From positions 5,555,001 to 5,619,000 of the forward strand of contig NZ_CP108430.1 of NCBI RefSeq assembly GCF_041435335.1: a DNA stretch of 64,000 bases. Direction: 5' to 3'. Source of the stretch: Streptomyces sp. NBC_01283. GTDB lineage: Bacteria; Actinomycetota; Actinomycetes; Streptomycetales; Streptomycetaceae. The notes beneath the pieces were generated by a model, which did no database searches, had not been told where the DNA came from, and saw only the letters and a list, made by a program, of their open reading frames with translations. Position 1 is the first letter of the stretch. Each line of letters opens with the position of its first letter. Positions 47,368-56,975 of the stretch are shown here, one piece after another. Both the position numbers and the translations under genes were made by a program.

Positions 47368-49452
47368 ATGTCGCGCTTCTCGGTTGTCGTCCCCGCCCAT
47401 CGCGTCCAGGGCTACCTGAGGGAATGCCTGGACTCCGTGCTCGACCAGAACCCCGGCGATCTGGAGCTGATCGTCGTGGACGACGCGTCGCCGGACGCGT
47501 CCGCCGCGATCGCCGCGGAGTGTGCGGAGCGCGACCCGCGCGTGCAACTCGTCCGCAGCCCGGCGCACGCGGGCCCCGGGCCCGCCCGCAACATCGGCGC
47601 CGACCACGCCACCGGCACCTACCTCCTCTTCCTCGACGGCGACGACCTGCTCCTGCCGGGCGCCCTGGAGGCGATCGCCGAAGCCCTGGACGAGGCGGAG
47701 GAGCCGGACGTCCTGCTCTACGGCCACGACCGCGTCGACTGGTGGGAGAACGTCCGCACGGGCGGCGACGACCTGACCGGGGACCCCCTGGGCGTCACCG
47801 TCGCCGCCTGGAACCGCGTCTTCAGGCGCGACTTCTGGCACGAGCGCCGACTGGCGTTCAGCGACGGACCGTACGAGGACGTGGTGCCCGTGCGGCGCGC
47901 GGCCCTCGCCGCCGACGCGCGCACCGCCGTCCTCGACAAGGCCTGCGTCCGCTGGCGCGAGCGGCGCGGCGGCAGCTTCGCCACCACCCCCGGCCGCGAG
48001 CACTTCGCGCTCATCGGGCGGTACGAGGAGCTGCTCGCCGCCGCCGACCCCGCCGACCGCGCCCGCCTCGTCCCGCACGCGGCCGCCCATCTGCTCGCCG
48101 TCCTCGACGACTCGGGGCGCGTCACGGCGGGCGACCGCCGGGACTTCTTCCGCGGGGCGGCCCGCCTCTACCGGACCTACGGACCGGCGGACGCGGCGGC
48201 CACCCCGGGGGAGCGGGCCCTCGCCACCGCCTCGTACGCCGCTTATGAAGCGCACCGCAAGAGCCGCTCCCGCAGGAACGGCGTCACCCGCAAGCTCAAG
48301 GAACAGAAGAAGAAGCTGCGCGCCCGCGCGATGCGCCTCGCCTACCGCGCCGACCTGCGCCGCCCCCTCGACCCCCACCTCGCGGTCTACGGCGCCTACT
48401 GGAACCGCGGGATCTCCTGCAACCCCGCCGCCATCCACGCCAAGGCCCGCGAACTCGCCCCGCACATCAGGGGCGTGTGGGTGGTCTCCTCGCGGAACAA
48501 GCACCGGGTGCCCGCCGGGGTCGAGTACGTCATCGAGGGCTCGCGGCGCTACTGGCAGACGATGGCCAGGGCGACGTACCTGATCAACAACTCCAGCTTC
48601 CCCGGCGGGTTCACCAAGCGCCCCGGCCAGGTCTACCTCCAGACCCACCACGGCACACCGCTCAAGAAGATGGGCCTCGACCAGCGCCGCTACCCCGCGG
48701 GCACGCACGGCATCAGCTTCCAGAAGGTCCTCGACCACACCGACCAGTGGGACTTCAGCCTCTCCGCGAACCCGCACTCCACGGAGGTCTGGGAGCGCGT
48801 CTACCCCTCGACGGCCTACCAGGCCCTGGAGGCGGGCTACCCGCGCAACGACGTCTACTTCACGGCGGGCAAGGGCGAAGTCGTCCGCATCCGCGAGGAG
48901 TTGGGGATCGCCGACGGCCGGACGGTGCTGCTCTACGCGCCCACCCACCGCGACTACCAGAAGGGCTTCCTGCCCCGCATCGACCTGGAGCGCTTCGTGC
49001 GCTCACTCGGCTCCTCGTACGTCGTGCTCGTGCGCGCCCACTACTTCTACGGCGCCGACGCGGGCCTGGGCCGCCACCCGCAGCTCGTCGACGTCACCGG
49101 GCACCCGCGCGTGGAGGACCTCTGCCTGGCCGCCGACGCCCTTGTCACGGACTACTCGTCGCTGATGTTCGACTACGCCTGCCTGGACCGCCCGATCGTG
49201 ACGTATGCCCCCGACTGGCAGGCCTACCGGCTGGCCCGTGGCACGTACTTCGACCTGCTGTCCGGCCGCGCGGGCGAGACGCCGGGCGCGGTGGCGACGA
49301 GCGAGGAGGAGCTGGCGGAGCTGTTCCGGGGCGGGGGGTGGAACTCGGCGGAGGCGGCGGCCTTGCGGGCCGCTTTCCGTGAGCGGTTCTGCCCGTACGA
49401 CGACGGGGGCGCTGCCGAGCGGGTGGTGCGGCGGCTGTTCCTGACCTCGTAG
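47368..49452 (+). CDS. Compact GT2 - CDP-glycerol glycerophosphotransferase fusion
   Basis: The 694-residue protein joins a GT2 domain (residues ~1-215: VVDDASPDAS, FLDGDD) directly to a TagF-like domain (about 310-690) through a basic helical linker (KLKEQKKKLRAR), without the long beta-rich middle of its paralogs. Motifs: QTHHGTPLKKMG with His428 (the usual Trp is His), GYPRND, VLLYAPTHRDY, VLVRAHYF with His558, VTDYSSLMFDY. Both His residues are present, so it is expected to be active. The frame opens at 47317, but ATG 47368 starts the conserved SRFSVVVPAH and may be leaderless. It diverges from the 1160-residue fusion. Confidence 0.88.
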   Translation: MSRFSVVVPAHRVQGYLRECLDSVLDQNPGDLELIVVDDASPDASAAIAAECAERDPRVQLVRSPAHAGPGPARNIGADHATGTYLLFLDGDDLLLPGALEAIAEALDEAEEPDVLLYGHDRVDWWENVRTGGDDLTGDPLGVTVAAWNRVFRRDFWHERRLAFSDGPYEDVVPVRRAALAADARTAVLDKACVRWRERRGGSFATTPGREHFALIGRYEELLAAADPADRARLVPHAAAHLLAVLDDSGRVTAGDRRDFFRGAARLYRTYGPADAAATPGERALATASYAAYEAHRKSRSRRNGVTRKLKEQKKKLRARAMRLAYRADLRRPLDPHLAVYGAYWNRGISCNPAAIHAKARELAPHIRGVWVVSSRNKHRVPAGVEYVIEGSRRYWQTMARATYLINNSSFPGGFTKRPGQVYLQTHHGTPLKKMGLDQRRYPAGTHGISFQKVLDHTDQWDFSLSANPHSTEVWERVYPSTAYQALEAGYPRNDVYFTAGKGEVVRIREELGIADGRTVLLYAPTHRDYQKGFLPRIDLERFVRSLGSSYVVLVRAHYFYGADAGLGRHPQLVDVTGHPRVEDLCLAADALVTDYSSLMFDYACLDRPIVTYAPDWQAYRLARGTYFDLLSGRAGETPGAVATSEEELAELFRGGGWNSAEAAALRAAFRERFCPYDDGGAAERVVRRLFLTS

Positions 49453-49571
49453 AACGGCACCCCCGGTGTTGGGGAACTGTTGGCAGGGCACGTGAAGATG
49501 ATCAAGTGGTCGGCGACATCGTCGGCCGCGCGAAGTGTCACATGTTCCAAGCCATACGGGGTGTACTCCTG

Positions 49572-50000
49572 ATGCGAATGAAGAAGACCGTCACCACTCT
49601 GGCCGCGGCCACGGCCGTCGGTGCCGCGGGCCTGCTGGGCCTTTCGGCCACGCCCGCCGCCGCGGCCGGGGTGGACTTCGACTACGGGCGCGCCACCAAC
49701 GTCGCCGGGATCGACGCGTGGCAGGACAGCCGGATGCGCGGCTCGGTGACATGGCAGATCGACGCCATGTCGGACGGCAGCAAGGGCGACACGCTGTGCG
49801 TCAAGGACCACTACCGCGACGGGGTGTACGTCGTCGCGACCACCAGCGAAGGCCACCGCGTGAGCACCAAGGGCCACGGCGCGGGCTACGTCAAGTGCAT
49901 GACCAGGAACGTGCCCGAGGGCATGCCGATCAACATGCGGCTGTCCCTCCACGGTGCGAACGGCACCGTGACGTCGTCACCGATGAAGATCCACGGCTGA
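49572..50000 (+). CDS. Small secreted protein
   Basis: The 142-residue protein has a clear Sec signal peptide: basic start RMKKTVTT, a hydrophobic core to about residue 25 and a likely cleavage site after ATPAAAA (about residue 32). The mature part (~110 residues) has two Cys (in DTLCVKD and VKCMTR) that may form a disulfide, and beta-type sequence such as SVTWQIDAMSDG. It is not a family I recognise. A second in-frame ATG at 49578 would work equally well. The 119-nt gap to the upstream fusion gene suggests its own promoter. Confidence 0.8.
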   Translation: MRMKKTVTTLAAATAVGAAGLLGLSATPAAAAGVDFDYGRATNVAGIDAWQDSRMRGSVTWQIDAMSDGSKGDTLCVKDHYRDGVYVVATTSEGHRVSTKGHGAGYVKCMTRNVPEGMPINMRLSLHGANGTVTSSPMKIHG

Positions 50001-50022
50001 CGGCACCGGCTGCCGGGCCGCC

Positions 50023-52872
50023 TCACGCCTCGTACGGCGACCGCACGGGGAAGTACGCCGTCAGGAACGCCCGGATGGCGAGGGCCATCTCCTCGTCGGT
50101 CAGCTCGCTGTCCGGGGACTCGCCGATGCAGAAGGCCGTCTTGTTGCGGCCCTGGAGCAGCTGGCCCAGGCGCGCGTGGTCGGCCCGGCTGCCGATGTCC
50201 ACGAAGTCGTACGCGATGCCCGCGGGCACGGCGCGGCCGGTGAGGTACGCGTAGTGGTGGTGCAGGGACGACACCAGGGCGAGGTCGCTGTTCGAGCGGA
50301 AGCGGCTGCGCGCGGTGGCTTCGAGCTCCTCGGGGTACCGCTCGGTGAGCTCCGCGAGGACGCTGCGGTGCAGGGCGTAGGGCGCGTGGAAGAAGCTGTG
50401 TGTCGTCGTCCTGCCGAAGTCGCGGCGCAGCAGCTCCCGGTTGTTCTTCGCGGCGGCGAGATAGCCCTCGTCGTCCTCCGACACGGGCAGCGCGGGCACG
50501 GACGCCGATGACCAGAAGAAGCGGGCGGTGCCCGAGCTGAGGAAGAACGTCTCCGGGGTGGTGGGGCGGCCCAGGAACATGTCGTCGTTCAGGTAGAGGA
50601 AGTGCTCCGACAGGCCCTCGATGCGGTGCAGCTGGCTCTCGATGGAGTGGGAGTTGAAGGTGGGGAGCGCCGCATCGGGGTCTGCGAAGAGGTCGCGGTG
50701 GTCGATCACCGTGATGCCGGGGTGTTCCTCGTTCAGCCAGGACGGCCGCTGGCCCGCGGTGACGAGGTAGATGTGCCGGATCCACGGCGCGTACATCGCC
50801 AGGGAGCGCAGCGAGTAGCGCAGCTCGTCGCGGTTGCGGAAGCGGACGGCGCCGTGGTCCGGCGACGATCCGTCGTCGGGGCCGCCGAGGGCCGCCTCGC
50901 GGAGGGCGCGCCACTCGGGGTCGGAGTCGTCGACCCAGGTGTAGACCGCGTCGATGGGGAAGTCCACGTCCCCGATGAGGACTTGGGAGAACACGTCGAG
51001 CGTGGGGTACGTGCGGTCGGCGACGCGGAGCGTGGCGGTGGGCGCGAGCGAGGGCAGCTCGGACCCGGCCAGGGTGGTGCCGAAGGGCGCCCGGCGGGTG
51101 TCTGTGCCGCCGGCCCCCTCCGCCCCCTCCGCCCCCTCGGCCGCGAGCCGAGGCCAGAACGCCACCGTGCAGGCCTGCTGGACGCCGTGCCGCAGGGAGA
51201 GCGTCGTCGTGGTCACCGGCTTGAAGAGCTTGACGCCCGCGACCTCGCCGATGCCGTCGAGCCGTTCGGCGAGCACGACGCCGGGGGCCGCGTCCCGGGG
51301 GTGGATCAGCTCGGCGTAGACGGGCTGGCCGTGCAGGGACCCGGCGAGGGCCTTGAGCGCCCCGTCGCGTTCGTCGTCGGCCACGGCGAGCGTGTGCGTG
51401 GTGCCCGACGTGCGGACGAGGACGTACGGGATGTCCTCCGACTCAAGGGCGGTGGCGGCGATTTCGAGGTTCCAGTCGGTCATGCCGGGCGCGAGGATGT
51501 CGTCGCGGCGCTCGGCGAGCCGGCCCACCGAGCGGATGAGCAGTCCGCTGGTGTCGGCCGCGAGGATCTCGTCCTCGCGGGCACGCTCCTCGGCGCCGGG
51601 CGCGGCGTCCAGGGTGTACGGCGTCGTCGGGCGGAATCCGCTGCCGCCGGACGCGACGCCGAGCGCCACCCGGTCCGCACGGTCGTCGAGCCGCTCGGGG
51701 GCGTCGCGCCGGGCCACGAGCCGGGAGTACAGCTCCTGCCAGCGGGCCGTGACGTCCGTGGAGGAGAAGCGGGCGTAGACGCCTTCGCGGGCCGCGTGCG
51801 CATAGCCGCGCCGCGTCTCCGGGTCGCCCATCAACTCGCTCATGGCGGCGGCCAGTTCACTGATCTCGCCGGGCGGCACGAGCAGGCCGTCGACGCGGTG
51901 CCTGACGATCTCGGCGGGCCCGGTGAGCACGTCGTACGCCACCACGGGCACGCCCGCGGCGAGTGCTTCGAGCAGCACCAGCGGGAACGCCTCGTTGTGC
52001 CCGGCGGTCATCAGCGTGAGCCCCGCCTTGGCCCACTCGGCGGCCATGTCCTGGCAGGGGCCGAGGAGTTCGACCCGGTCCTGGAGACCGAAGCCGTCGA
52101 CCAGGCGGCGCAGGTGCTGCTCGCGGTGGCCGCCGCCGAAGACGCGCAGCGTCCAGTCCGGGTAGGCGTCGGCGACCTCGGCGAAGGCCCGTACGGCGTG
52201 GTCGACGCGCTTCTCGCCGGTGAGGCGCGCGGCCATGACGATGACCTTGCTCTCGCCGTCGGCGCGCGGCCGGAAGCCGTCCGGCACGGCGTTCGGGATG
52301 ACCGCGAGCTCGGGGGCGGTGGCGCCGAGGGACTCCGCGATCCAGTCGCGGGTGCGTTCGGTGAGCGTGACCAGGGCGTCCAGGCGCGGCGCGTGCAGGA
52401 GCAGGGGTTCGCCGGAGGGGCCGCGGCGCTGGGTGGGACGGTGCTCCTGGTGCACGGTGACGACCCTGGCCGGGACGAGCCCGACGGCCGCGGCCATGAG
52501 GGCGGGCGTCGTGGTGACCAGGACGTCGGTGTCCAGGGTGGTCAGGGCGGCGGCCATCTCGATGTCGGAGAGGCGGTCGAAGGCGGACTCCCAGGAGGGC
52601 TTGATCAGTTCGCTGGGGAGCGAGGCCAGGGTGCGGCAGGCGGCCTCGCCCAGGCGCGTGCCGCGCACCGGACGCTCGGGGGACGCCGTGCGGTCGACGA
52701 GATAGCGCACGGGGAGGCTGCGGGCCTCGGGGAAGAACGGCTCGGGGCGGGTGCGGAAGACGGAGATGACCTCGACGTCGTGCCGGTCCGCCAGGTGCTG
52801 CGCCTGGGTGTAGGTGGCCAGCTCGGTGCCGCCCATCTCGTCGCCCCAGCCGAGGAGGTACGTGATCTTCAT
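50023..52872 (-). CDS. GT4 glycosyltransferase fused to Stealth phosphosugar transferase
   Basis: The 949-residue protein joins an N-terminal GT4 enzyme (about residues 1-390: GWGDEMGGTELATY, E-x7-E in EAFPLVLLEALAAG) to a C-terminal Stealth domain (about 630-940). The conserved Stealth regions are visible: CR1 IDAVYTWVDDSDPEW (near 637-652), CR2 RFRNRDELRYSLRSL, CR3 HFLYLNDDMFLGR and CR4 NKTAFCIGES. Stealth proteins transfer sugar-1-phosphate to build phosphodiester-linked polysaccharides, as in capsule synthesis. A central region (about 400-620) is of unknown fold. Strong AAGGAG site before the ATG. The gene upstream on the same strand is 24 nt away and probably in one operon. Confidence 0.9.
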   Translation of the reverse strand: MKITYLLGWGDEMGGTELATYTQAQHLADRHDVEVISVFRTRPEPFFPEARSLPVRYLVDRTASPERPVRGTRLGEAACRTLASLPSELIKPSWESAFDRLSDIEMAAALTTLDTDVLVTTTPALMAAAVGLVPARVVTVHQEHRPTQRRGPSGEPLLLHAPRLDALVTLTERTRDWIAESLGATAPELAVIPNAVPDGFRPRADGESKVIVMAARLTGEKRVDHAVRAFAEVADAYPDWTLRVFGGGHREQHLRRLVDGFGLQDRVELLGPCQDMAAEWAKAGLTLMTAGHNEAFPLVLLEALAAGVPVVAYDVLTGPAEIVRHRVDGLLVPPGEISELAAAMSELMGDPETRRGYAHAAREGVYARFSSTDVTARWQELYSRLVARRDAPERLDDRADRVALGVASGGSGFRPTTPYTLDAAPGAEERAREDEILAADTSGLLIRSVGRLAERRDDILAPGMTDWNLEIAATALESEDIPYVLVRTSGTTHTLAVADDERDGALKALAGSLHGQPVYAELIHPRDAAPGVVLAERLDGIGEVAGVKLFKPVTTTTLSLRHGVQQACTVAFWPRLAAEGAEGAEGAGGTDTRRAPFGTTLAGSELPSLAPTATLRVADRTYPTLDVFSQVLIGDVDFPIDAVYTWVDDSDPEWRALREAALGGPDDGSSPDHGAVRFRNRDELRYSLRSLAMYAPWIRHIYLVTAGQRPSWLNEEHPGITVIDHRDLFADPDAALPTFNSHSIESQLHRIEGLSEHFLYLNDDMFLGRPTTPETFFLSSGTARFFWSSASVPALPVSEDDEGYLAAAKNNRELLRRDFGRTTTHSFFHAPYALHRSVLAELTERYPEELEATARSRFRSNSDLALVSSLHHHYAYLTGRAVPAGIAYDFVDIGSRADHARLGQLLQGRNKTAFCIGESPDSELTDEEMALAIRAFLTAYFPVRSPYEA

Positions 52873-52896
52873 GAGGACTCCTTCACGAGGTCTCGT

Positions 52897-53865
52897 TCAT
52901 GAGGTCTGATCCGTGATGTCCCAGCACGTGACCGCGAAGGCGCCGGACTTGGTGAAGTGCGCGTGGGCGCGGACGAGGGAGCCGCCGGGGAGGGCGAACA
53001 CGCGGAAGGGGGTCGGGTAGGCGGCCGAGGGGTCGCGTACGTCGGAGAGCCAGCGGCCGAGGGGCAGCGAAGGCCCGTCCGTGTCCGCCGCGTTGCCCGT
53101 GTCCCCGGTGACGTGGAAGTCCCACACCCACTGCCCGGGGCTCGCCCCCGCCATCTCGCCCAGCGGCAGCCGGAAGCTGAACTCGGCGCCCTCCCACACC
53201 GCCCCGACCGGCACGGTCACCCCGTCCCGCCGCCGCACCGCCTTGGCCCGCCAGCGCCGCGACGATCCCGCCCTGACGAGCCGCCCGTGCACGACGATGC
53301 CGTCACCGCCGGGTACGAACCGCACCAGCTCGGCGCGCGGCCTGGACCGGGTCACCTGCAGCACGGCGCGCCCACTGCGGCACCGGACGACGCGGATGAG
53401 CGTGCCGGTGCGGGGGTCGGGGGCGTGCCGGACGGTGGGCGTGGGCGGCAGGTCGGTGTCCCCGTCGATGCCGATGCCGCGCCGCCGTACGCGTCCGCCG
53501 CTGTCGGCGGTGACGACCGTGAGCCGCCAGACACCCTCGCCGGGATCGCGCAGGGTGGCGGTCCCGGCGAGCAGCAGGCCACCGTGGGCGTGCTGTTCGA
53601 AGGCGAGCGGGATCCGGAACCGGCGGTGACCGCGCGAGACGATCAGCTGGGCCCGCTCGACCCGCTCCTCGGGGAGGGCGGCGACGGCGACGTTGAGCGT
53701 GCGGCTGTCCCGGATCGACAGATGCACGGGCCCCACGAGCGCCGGAGCCCCACCGCCGAACCGGCCCCCGCCCACCCGGCCCGCGGCGGCGCGTTCCGCG
53801 CGGAAGCGGGCGGTCCGTGCGGTGGCGATGAGCCGCCGGGCCGCGGGCGGCAGAGCCGGGGTCAT
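52897..53865 (-). CDS. Protein of unknown function, predicted beta-rich
   Basis: The 322-residue protein has a basic N-terminus (~30 residues) without a signal peptide or membrane segment, then beta-strand-type sequence throughout, with RVERAQLIVSRGHRRFRIPLAF and WVWDFHVTGD. The last feature resembles the WDVRLHLTADG-type beta domain in the middle of the nearby fusion proteins, so it may be a free-standing relative of that module. It lies 24 nt upstream of the GT4-Stealth gene in the same operon. No Shine-Dalgarno precedes the ATG; an inverted repeat lies 8 nt upstream. Confidence 0.65.
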   Translation of the reverse strand: MTPALPPAARRLIATARTARFRAERAAAGRVGGGRFGGGAPALVGPVHLSIRDSRTLNVAVAALPEERVERAQLIVSRGHRRFRIPLAFEQHAHGGLLLAGTATLRDPGEGVWRLTVVTADSGGRVRRRGIGIDGDTDLPPTPTVRHAPDPRTGTLIRVVRCRSGRAVLQVTRSRPRAELVRFVPGGDGIVVHGRLVRAGSSRRWRAKAVRRRDGVTVPVGAVWEGAEFSFRLPLGEMAGASPGQWVWDFHVTGDTGNAADTDGPSLPLGRWLSDVRDPSAAYPTPFRVFALPGGSLVRAHAHFTKSGAFAVTCWDITDQTS

Positions 53866-53873
53866 GGGGTGAA

Positions 53874-53892
53874 CCCAATGTGGTGCATTGGG
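53874..53892 (-). promoter_or_regulatory. Perfect inverted repeat before the beta-rich protein gene
   Basis: CCCAATG (53874-53880), 5 nt, CATTGGG (53886-53892). It lies 8 nt before the ATG of the minus-strand gene. It may be a repressor operator or a leader hairpin. Confidence 0.5.
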
Positions 53893-53998
53893 CCACTTTG
53901 CCCGTAGTTCGCCCCAGGGGAGCGTGTGGCCGCGTACGGGTCACCCGCCTGGCGGACGGGAGAGTGACCTGAGGGTGTTTGTGTAGGTTAGCCCCTTA

Positions 53999-55735
53999 AT
54001 GATCAGTCCCCTCGCGCAGTTCCAGCGCCGCAAGGAACCCTCCGTACCACCGGCCGAAGCCCCCTCTTCGGCCCGCAGACCGACCGCCCTCGCCCTCTGC
54101 CGCCGCTGGGCCGACCCGACGGCCGTGACCCTCACGACCCTGCTCGTCGCCTGGCGCGCGAGCGCGCTCGGCCAGTGGATCGTCGACGACGCGGCGATCA
54201 CCTTCGCCTACGCCCGCAGCGTCGACGAGGGCCTCGGCCCCGTCCAGCAGCCGGGCGCCGACCCCGTCGAGGGCTACTCCAACCCCTCCTGGCTCGCCCT
54301 GCTCGTCATCGGCCGCAGGCTCGGCCTCTTCGACCACGGCGCGCTCCTCGGCGTCAGCGACCTGGTGCTCTACCCCAAGGCCCTGGCGCTGCTCTGCACG
54401 GCGGGCGTCCTCGCCTGTGTCGCCGTGGCGGCGCGGGCCGTGCTGCCGGGCCGGTCCTGGGCGGTCACGCTGCTGGCCGGCGGTCTCCTCGCCGCGAACC
54501 TGTCGTACGTGGCGTGGTCCTTCTCCGGCCTGGAGAACCCGCTGTACGCCCTGACCGCCGCCGCGACCGGGGCGCTGCTCGTCCGGGGAGCCGTGCGCGG
54601 CACCCTGCTGCGGCCCGTCGTCGCCGCGACCGCGGGAGCCGTCGCCCTGCTCGCCGCGCTGACCCGCCCGGACGGCGCGGTGCTCGCCGCGGCGTACCCG
54701 GTGGCCGTCCTGCTGTACCTGCGCCGGGACGGCCTCGCGCGGGCCGTGCGGGCGGTGGCGCTGAGCAGTGCCACGTTCGCGCTGCCGTACGCGGCGTTCC
54801 TGCTGTGGCGGCGCGCGACCTTCGGCCTCTGGGTGCCCAACACGGCGGTCGCCAAGGCGCAGCAGCCCCCGCGCCTCGGCCAACTGGCCACCGCGGGTGA
54901 GCTGTTGACGTACGGCGGCTGGGCGCTCGCCCTGATTGGCGCGGCCTGCGCCGGCATCGCGCTCGCCCGCCCGGGGCCGCCCCGCAGAGCCCTGGCCGCG
55001 CTGCTCGTCCCGCTGGCCCTGACCCTGGTCGCGTACGGCGTGCTCGGCCGCGACTGGATGGCGCTGTACCGCTTCGCGACCCCGGTGTGGGTGCTCGCCG
55101 CGACGGCGTTCGCCCTGGCCGCGGGCGCCGTCTGGCGCGCGGAAGGCCCGCGCGCGCGGGCCCTGACCGGCTGCGCGCTCGCGGGCGCCCTGCTGCTCTC
55201 GGTCACCGGACAGGCCGCGCGGAACGACAGGTTCGTCCACCGCCCGACCCTGTCCATGTGCTTCGTGGTCGAGCGCTACGGCCACACCTTCAACGCGTAC
55301 GCCGGGTATCTGGGCCTGCGCGACGGCACCGTAGCCCTGCCCGACCTGGGAGGCACCCTGCTGACCTCGCGACTGCGCGTCCTCGACCTGGCAGGCCTGA
55401 CCGACCGCCGCGTGGCCGACGCGTACGCGGCCCGCGACACGGCAGCCCTGCGCCACCACGTCCTGAACGGCGTGCGCCCCGAACTGCTCCACGTCCACGC
55501 CGCCTGGACCGCCAAGTCGGGCTTGACCGCGGCCCGCCTCGGCGCCGCGGGATACGTCCCGCTCTACACCGAGGGCAACGGAGGCGACTACGTCCGGGCG
55601 GACGCGGTGCGCGACCCGGACCGGATCACCGCCCTCCGCGAGCGTGTGCGCCCCACCCTGGAGGCCATGGCCGCCGAGATGCGCCCGGCCGGCTGCGGAC
55701 CGACCCTGCGCGCGGGAGAGGGGGCCCCGGCATGA
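53999..55735 (+). CDS. Polytopic GT-C glycosyltransferase-like protein
   Basis: The 578-residue protein has ~10-11 membrane segments. After the first segment is the GT-C signature WIVDDAAITFAYARSV with adjacent Asp residues, followed by GYSNPSWLALL, typical of polyprenyl-phosphate-dependent sugar transferases such as actinobacterial arabinosyl- and mannosyltransferase-like proteins. A C-terminal extracytoplasmic domain follows (about residues 410-575). It probably adds sugars to the polymer outside the membrane. The ATG has no Shine-Dalgarno; TAGGTT at 53984-53989 would allow a leaderless message. Its stop overlaps the acyltransferase start (ATGA). Confidence 0.8.
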   Translation: MISPLAQFQRRKEPSVPPAEAPSSARRPTALALCRRWADPTAVTLTTLLVAWRASALGQWIVDDAAITFAYARSVDEGLGPVQQPGADPVEGYSNPSWLALLVIGRRLGLFDHGALLGVSDLVLYPKALALLCTAGVLACVAVAARAVLPGRSWAVTLLAGGLLAANLSYVAWSFSGLENPLYALTAAATGALLVRGAVRGTLLRPVVAATAGAVALLAALTRPDGAVLAAAYPVAVLLYLRRDGLARAVRAVALSSATFALPYAAFLLWRRATFGLWVPNTAVAKAQQPPRLGQLATAGELLTYGGWALALIGAACAGIALARPGPPRRALAALLVPLALTLVAYGVLGRDWMALYRFATPVWVLAATAFALAAGAVWRAEGPRARALTGCALAGALLLSVTGQAARNDRFVHRPTLSMCFVVERYGHTFNAYAGYLGLRDGTVALPDLGGTLLTSRLRVLDLAGLTDRRVADAYAARDTAALRHHVLNGVRPELLHVHAAWTAKSGLTAARLGAAGYVPLYTEGNGGDYVRADAVRDPDRITALRERVRPTLEAMAAEMRPAGCGPTLRAGEGAPA

Positions 55736-56904
55736 CGACAGCTCTCCCGCGGCAGACCCGGCCCCTCCCCGGACCCGGCCCCTCCGCCGACCCCGCGGCC
55801 CGGGTCGACTCCCTCACCGGGATGCGCTTCCTCGCCGCCTTCGCGGTGTTCGTGCACCACTTCACCGGACTCAGCGCGTACGGCGGTGTCGCCCACGCGC
55901 CGCTGCTCTTCCCGTACTCCAGGCTGGGCGCGACCGGTGTCGACTTCTTCTTCGTGCTCTCCGGGTTCCTGCTGACCTGGGGACACCGCCCCGGCGCCCG
56001 TGCCCGCCTCTTCTACTGGCGCAGGTTCGGCCGCATCTGGCCCGCCCACCTGGTCGCGACCGTGCCCTGCATCTGGGTCTTCTACCTCTGGGGCGGCGTC
56101 CCCACGGACGCCCTCAGCTTCGTCTCCTCGCTGTTCCTCGTGCAGACGTGGTTTCCCGGGGTCACCCCGATGTTCCCCGGCAACGGCGTCGCCTGGACCC
56201 TCAGCGTCGAGGTCTTCTTCTATCTGCTCTTCCCGTTCGCGATCCGCGGCGTCCTGCGCCTGCGCACCCGCACCCTGGCCCTGCTCGCGGTCGGCGGGCT
56301 CATCGCGATGTGGCTGCTCAACTGGTGGACCGCCACCCACCTTTCGCCCTTCGCCAGCGAATGGGTCATGCGGCACCCGCTGACCCGGCTGCCGGAGTTC
56401 GGCGTGGGCATGGCCTGCGCCCTGGCGCTGCGCCGCGGACACCGCATCCGCCTCGACCCGCCGGTGCTCTTCGCCTGCCTCGTCGCGTACGCCGTCCTGC
56501 ACAGCCACCGTGCGGAGCTGTTCGGCCCGTACGCGGCAGGCCAGCTCACCTGGGCCCTGCGCTCGGTCGCGGCGCTCTTCGCAGTCCTCTTCATCGCCGC
56601 CTACGTCCAGCGCGAGCTCGCCGGGCACCGCGGCTGGCTCTGCTCGCGCCCGATGGTGCTGCTCGGGCTCTGGTCGTACGCCTTCTATCTGCTGCACCAG
56701 ACCGTCAACCGGCAGATCCTCGACACCTGGGGCCGCCCGCAGCCGGAGAACTTCGCGGTGTTCACGCTCCTCGGCGTCGGGGTCACCGTGCTCGCGCTGT
56801 CCTGGGCGATGTTCACCTTCGTCGAGGAACCGGCCAGGAAGTGGTGCCTCCGGCGGACCCCGCGCGCATGGAGCCGTAAAAGAGCGGCGGCGGACGTGAG
56901 GTGA
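55732..56904 (+). CDS. Membrane acyltransferase, family 3
   Basis: The 390-residue protein has about ten membrane segments and acyltransferase-3 motifs: SLTGMRFLAAFAVFVHH with the essential His (about residues 23-41), FFFVLSGFLLTWG, YWRRFGRIWPAHLV and WTLSVEVFFYLLFPF. These enzymes O-acetylate surface polysaccharides, peptidoglycan or antibiotics. Overlap with the GT-C gene and location in the island suggest O-acetylation of the surface polymer. Confidence 0.88.
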   Translation: MTTALPRQTRPLPGPGPSADPAARVDSLTGMRFLAAFAVFVHHFTGLSAYGGVAHAPLLFPYSRLGATGVDFFFVLSGFLLTWGHRPGARARLFYWRRFGRIWPAHLVATVPCIWVFYLWGGVPTDALSFVSSLFLVQTWFPGVTPMFPGNGVAWTLSVEVFFYLLFPFAIRGVLRLRTRTLALLAVGGLIAMWLLNWWTATHLSPFASEWVMRHPLTRLPEFGVGMACALALRRGHRIRLDPPVLFACLVAYAVLHSHRAELFGPYAAGQLTWALRSVAALFAVLFIAAYVQRELAGHRGWLCSRPMVLLGLWSYAFYLLHQTVNRQILDTWGRPQPENFAVFTLLGVGVTVLALSWAMFTFVEEPARKWCLRRTPRAWSRKRAAADVR

Positions 56905-56975
56905 CGGCGTGACCCATTCGGCGAGTGGGCGTTGAAAGCGATCAGCGCCCGGATACGACCAATCTCGGAGGATAC

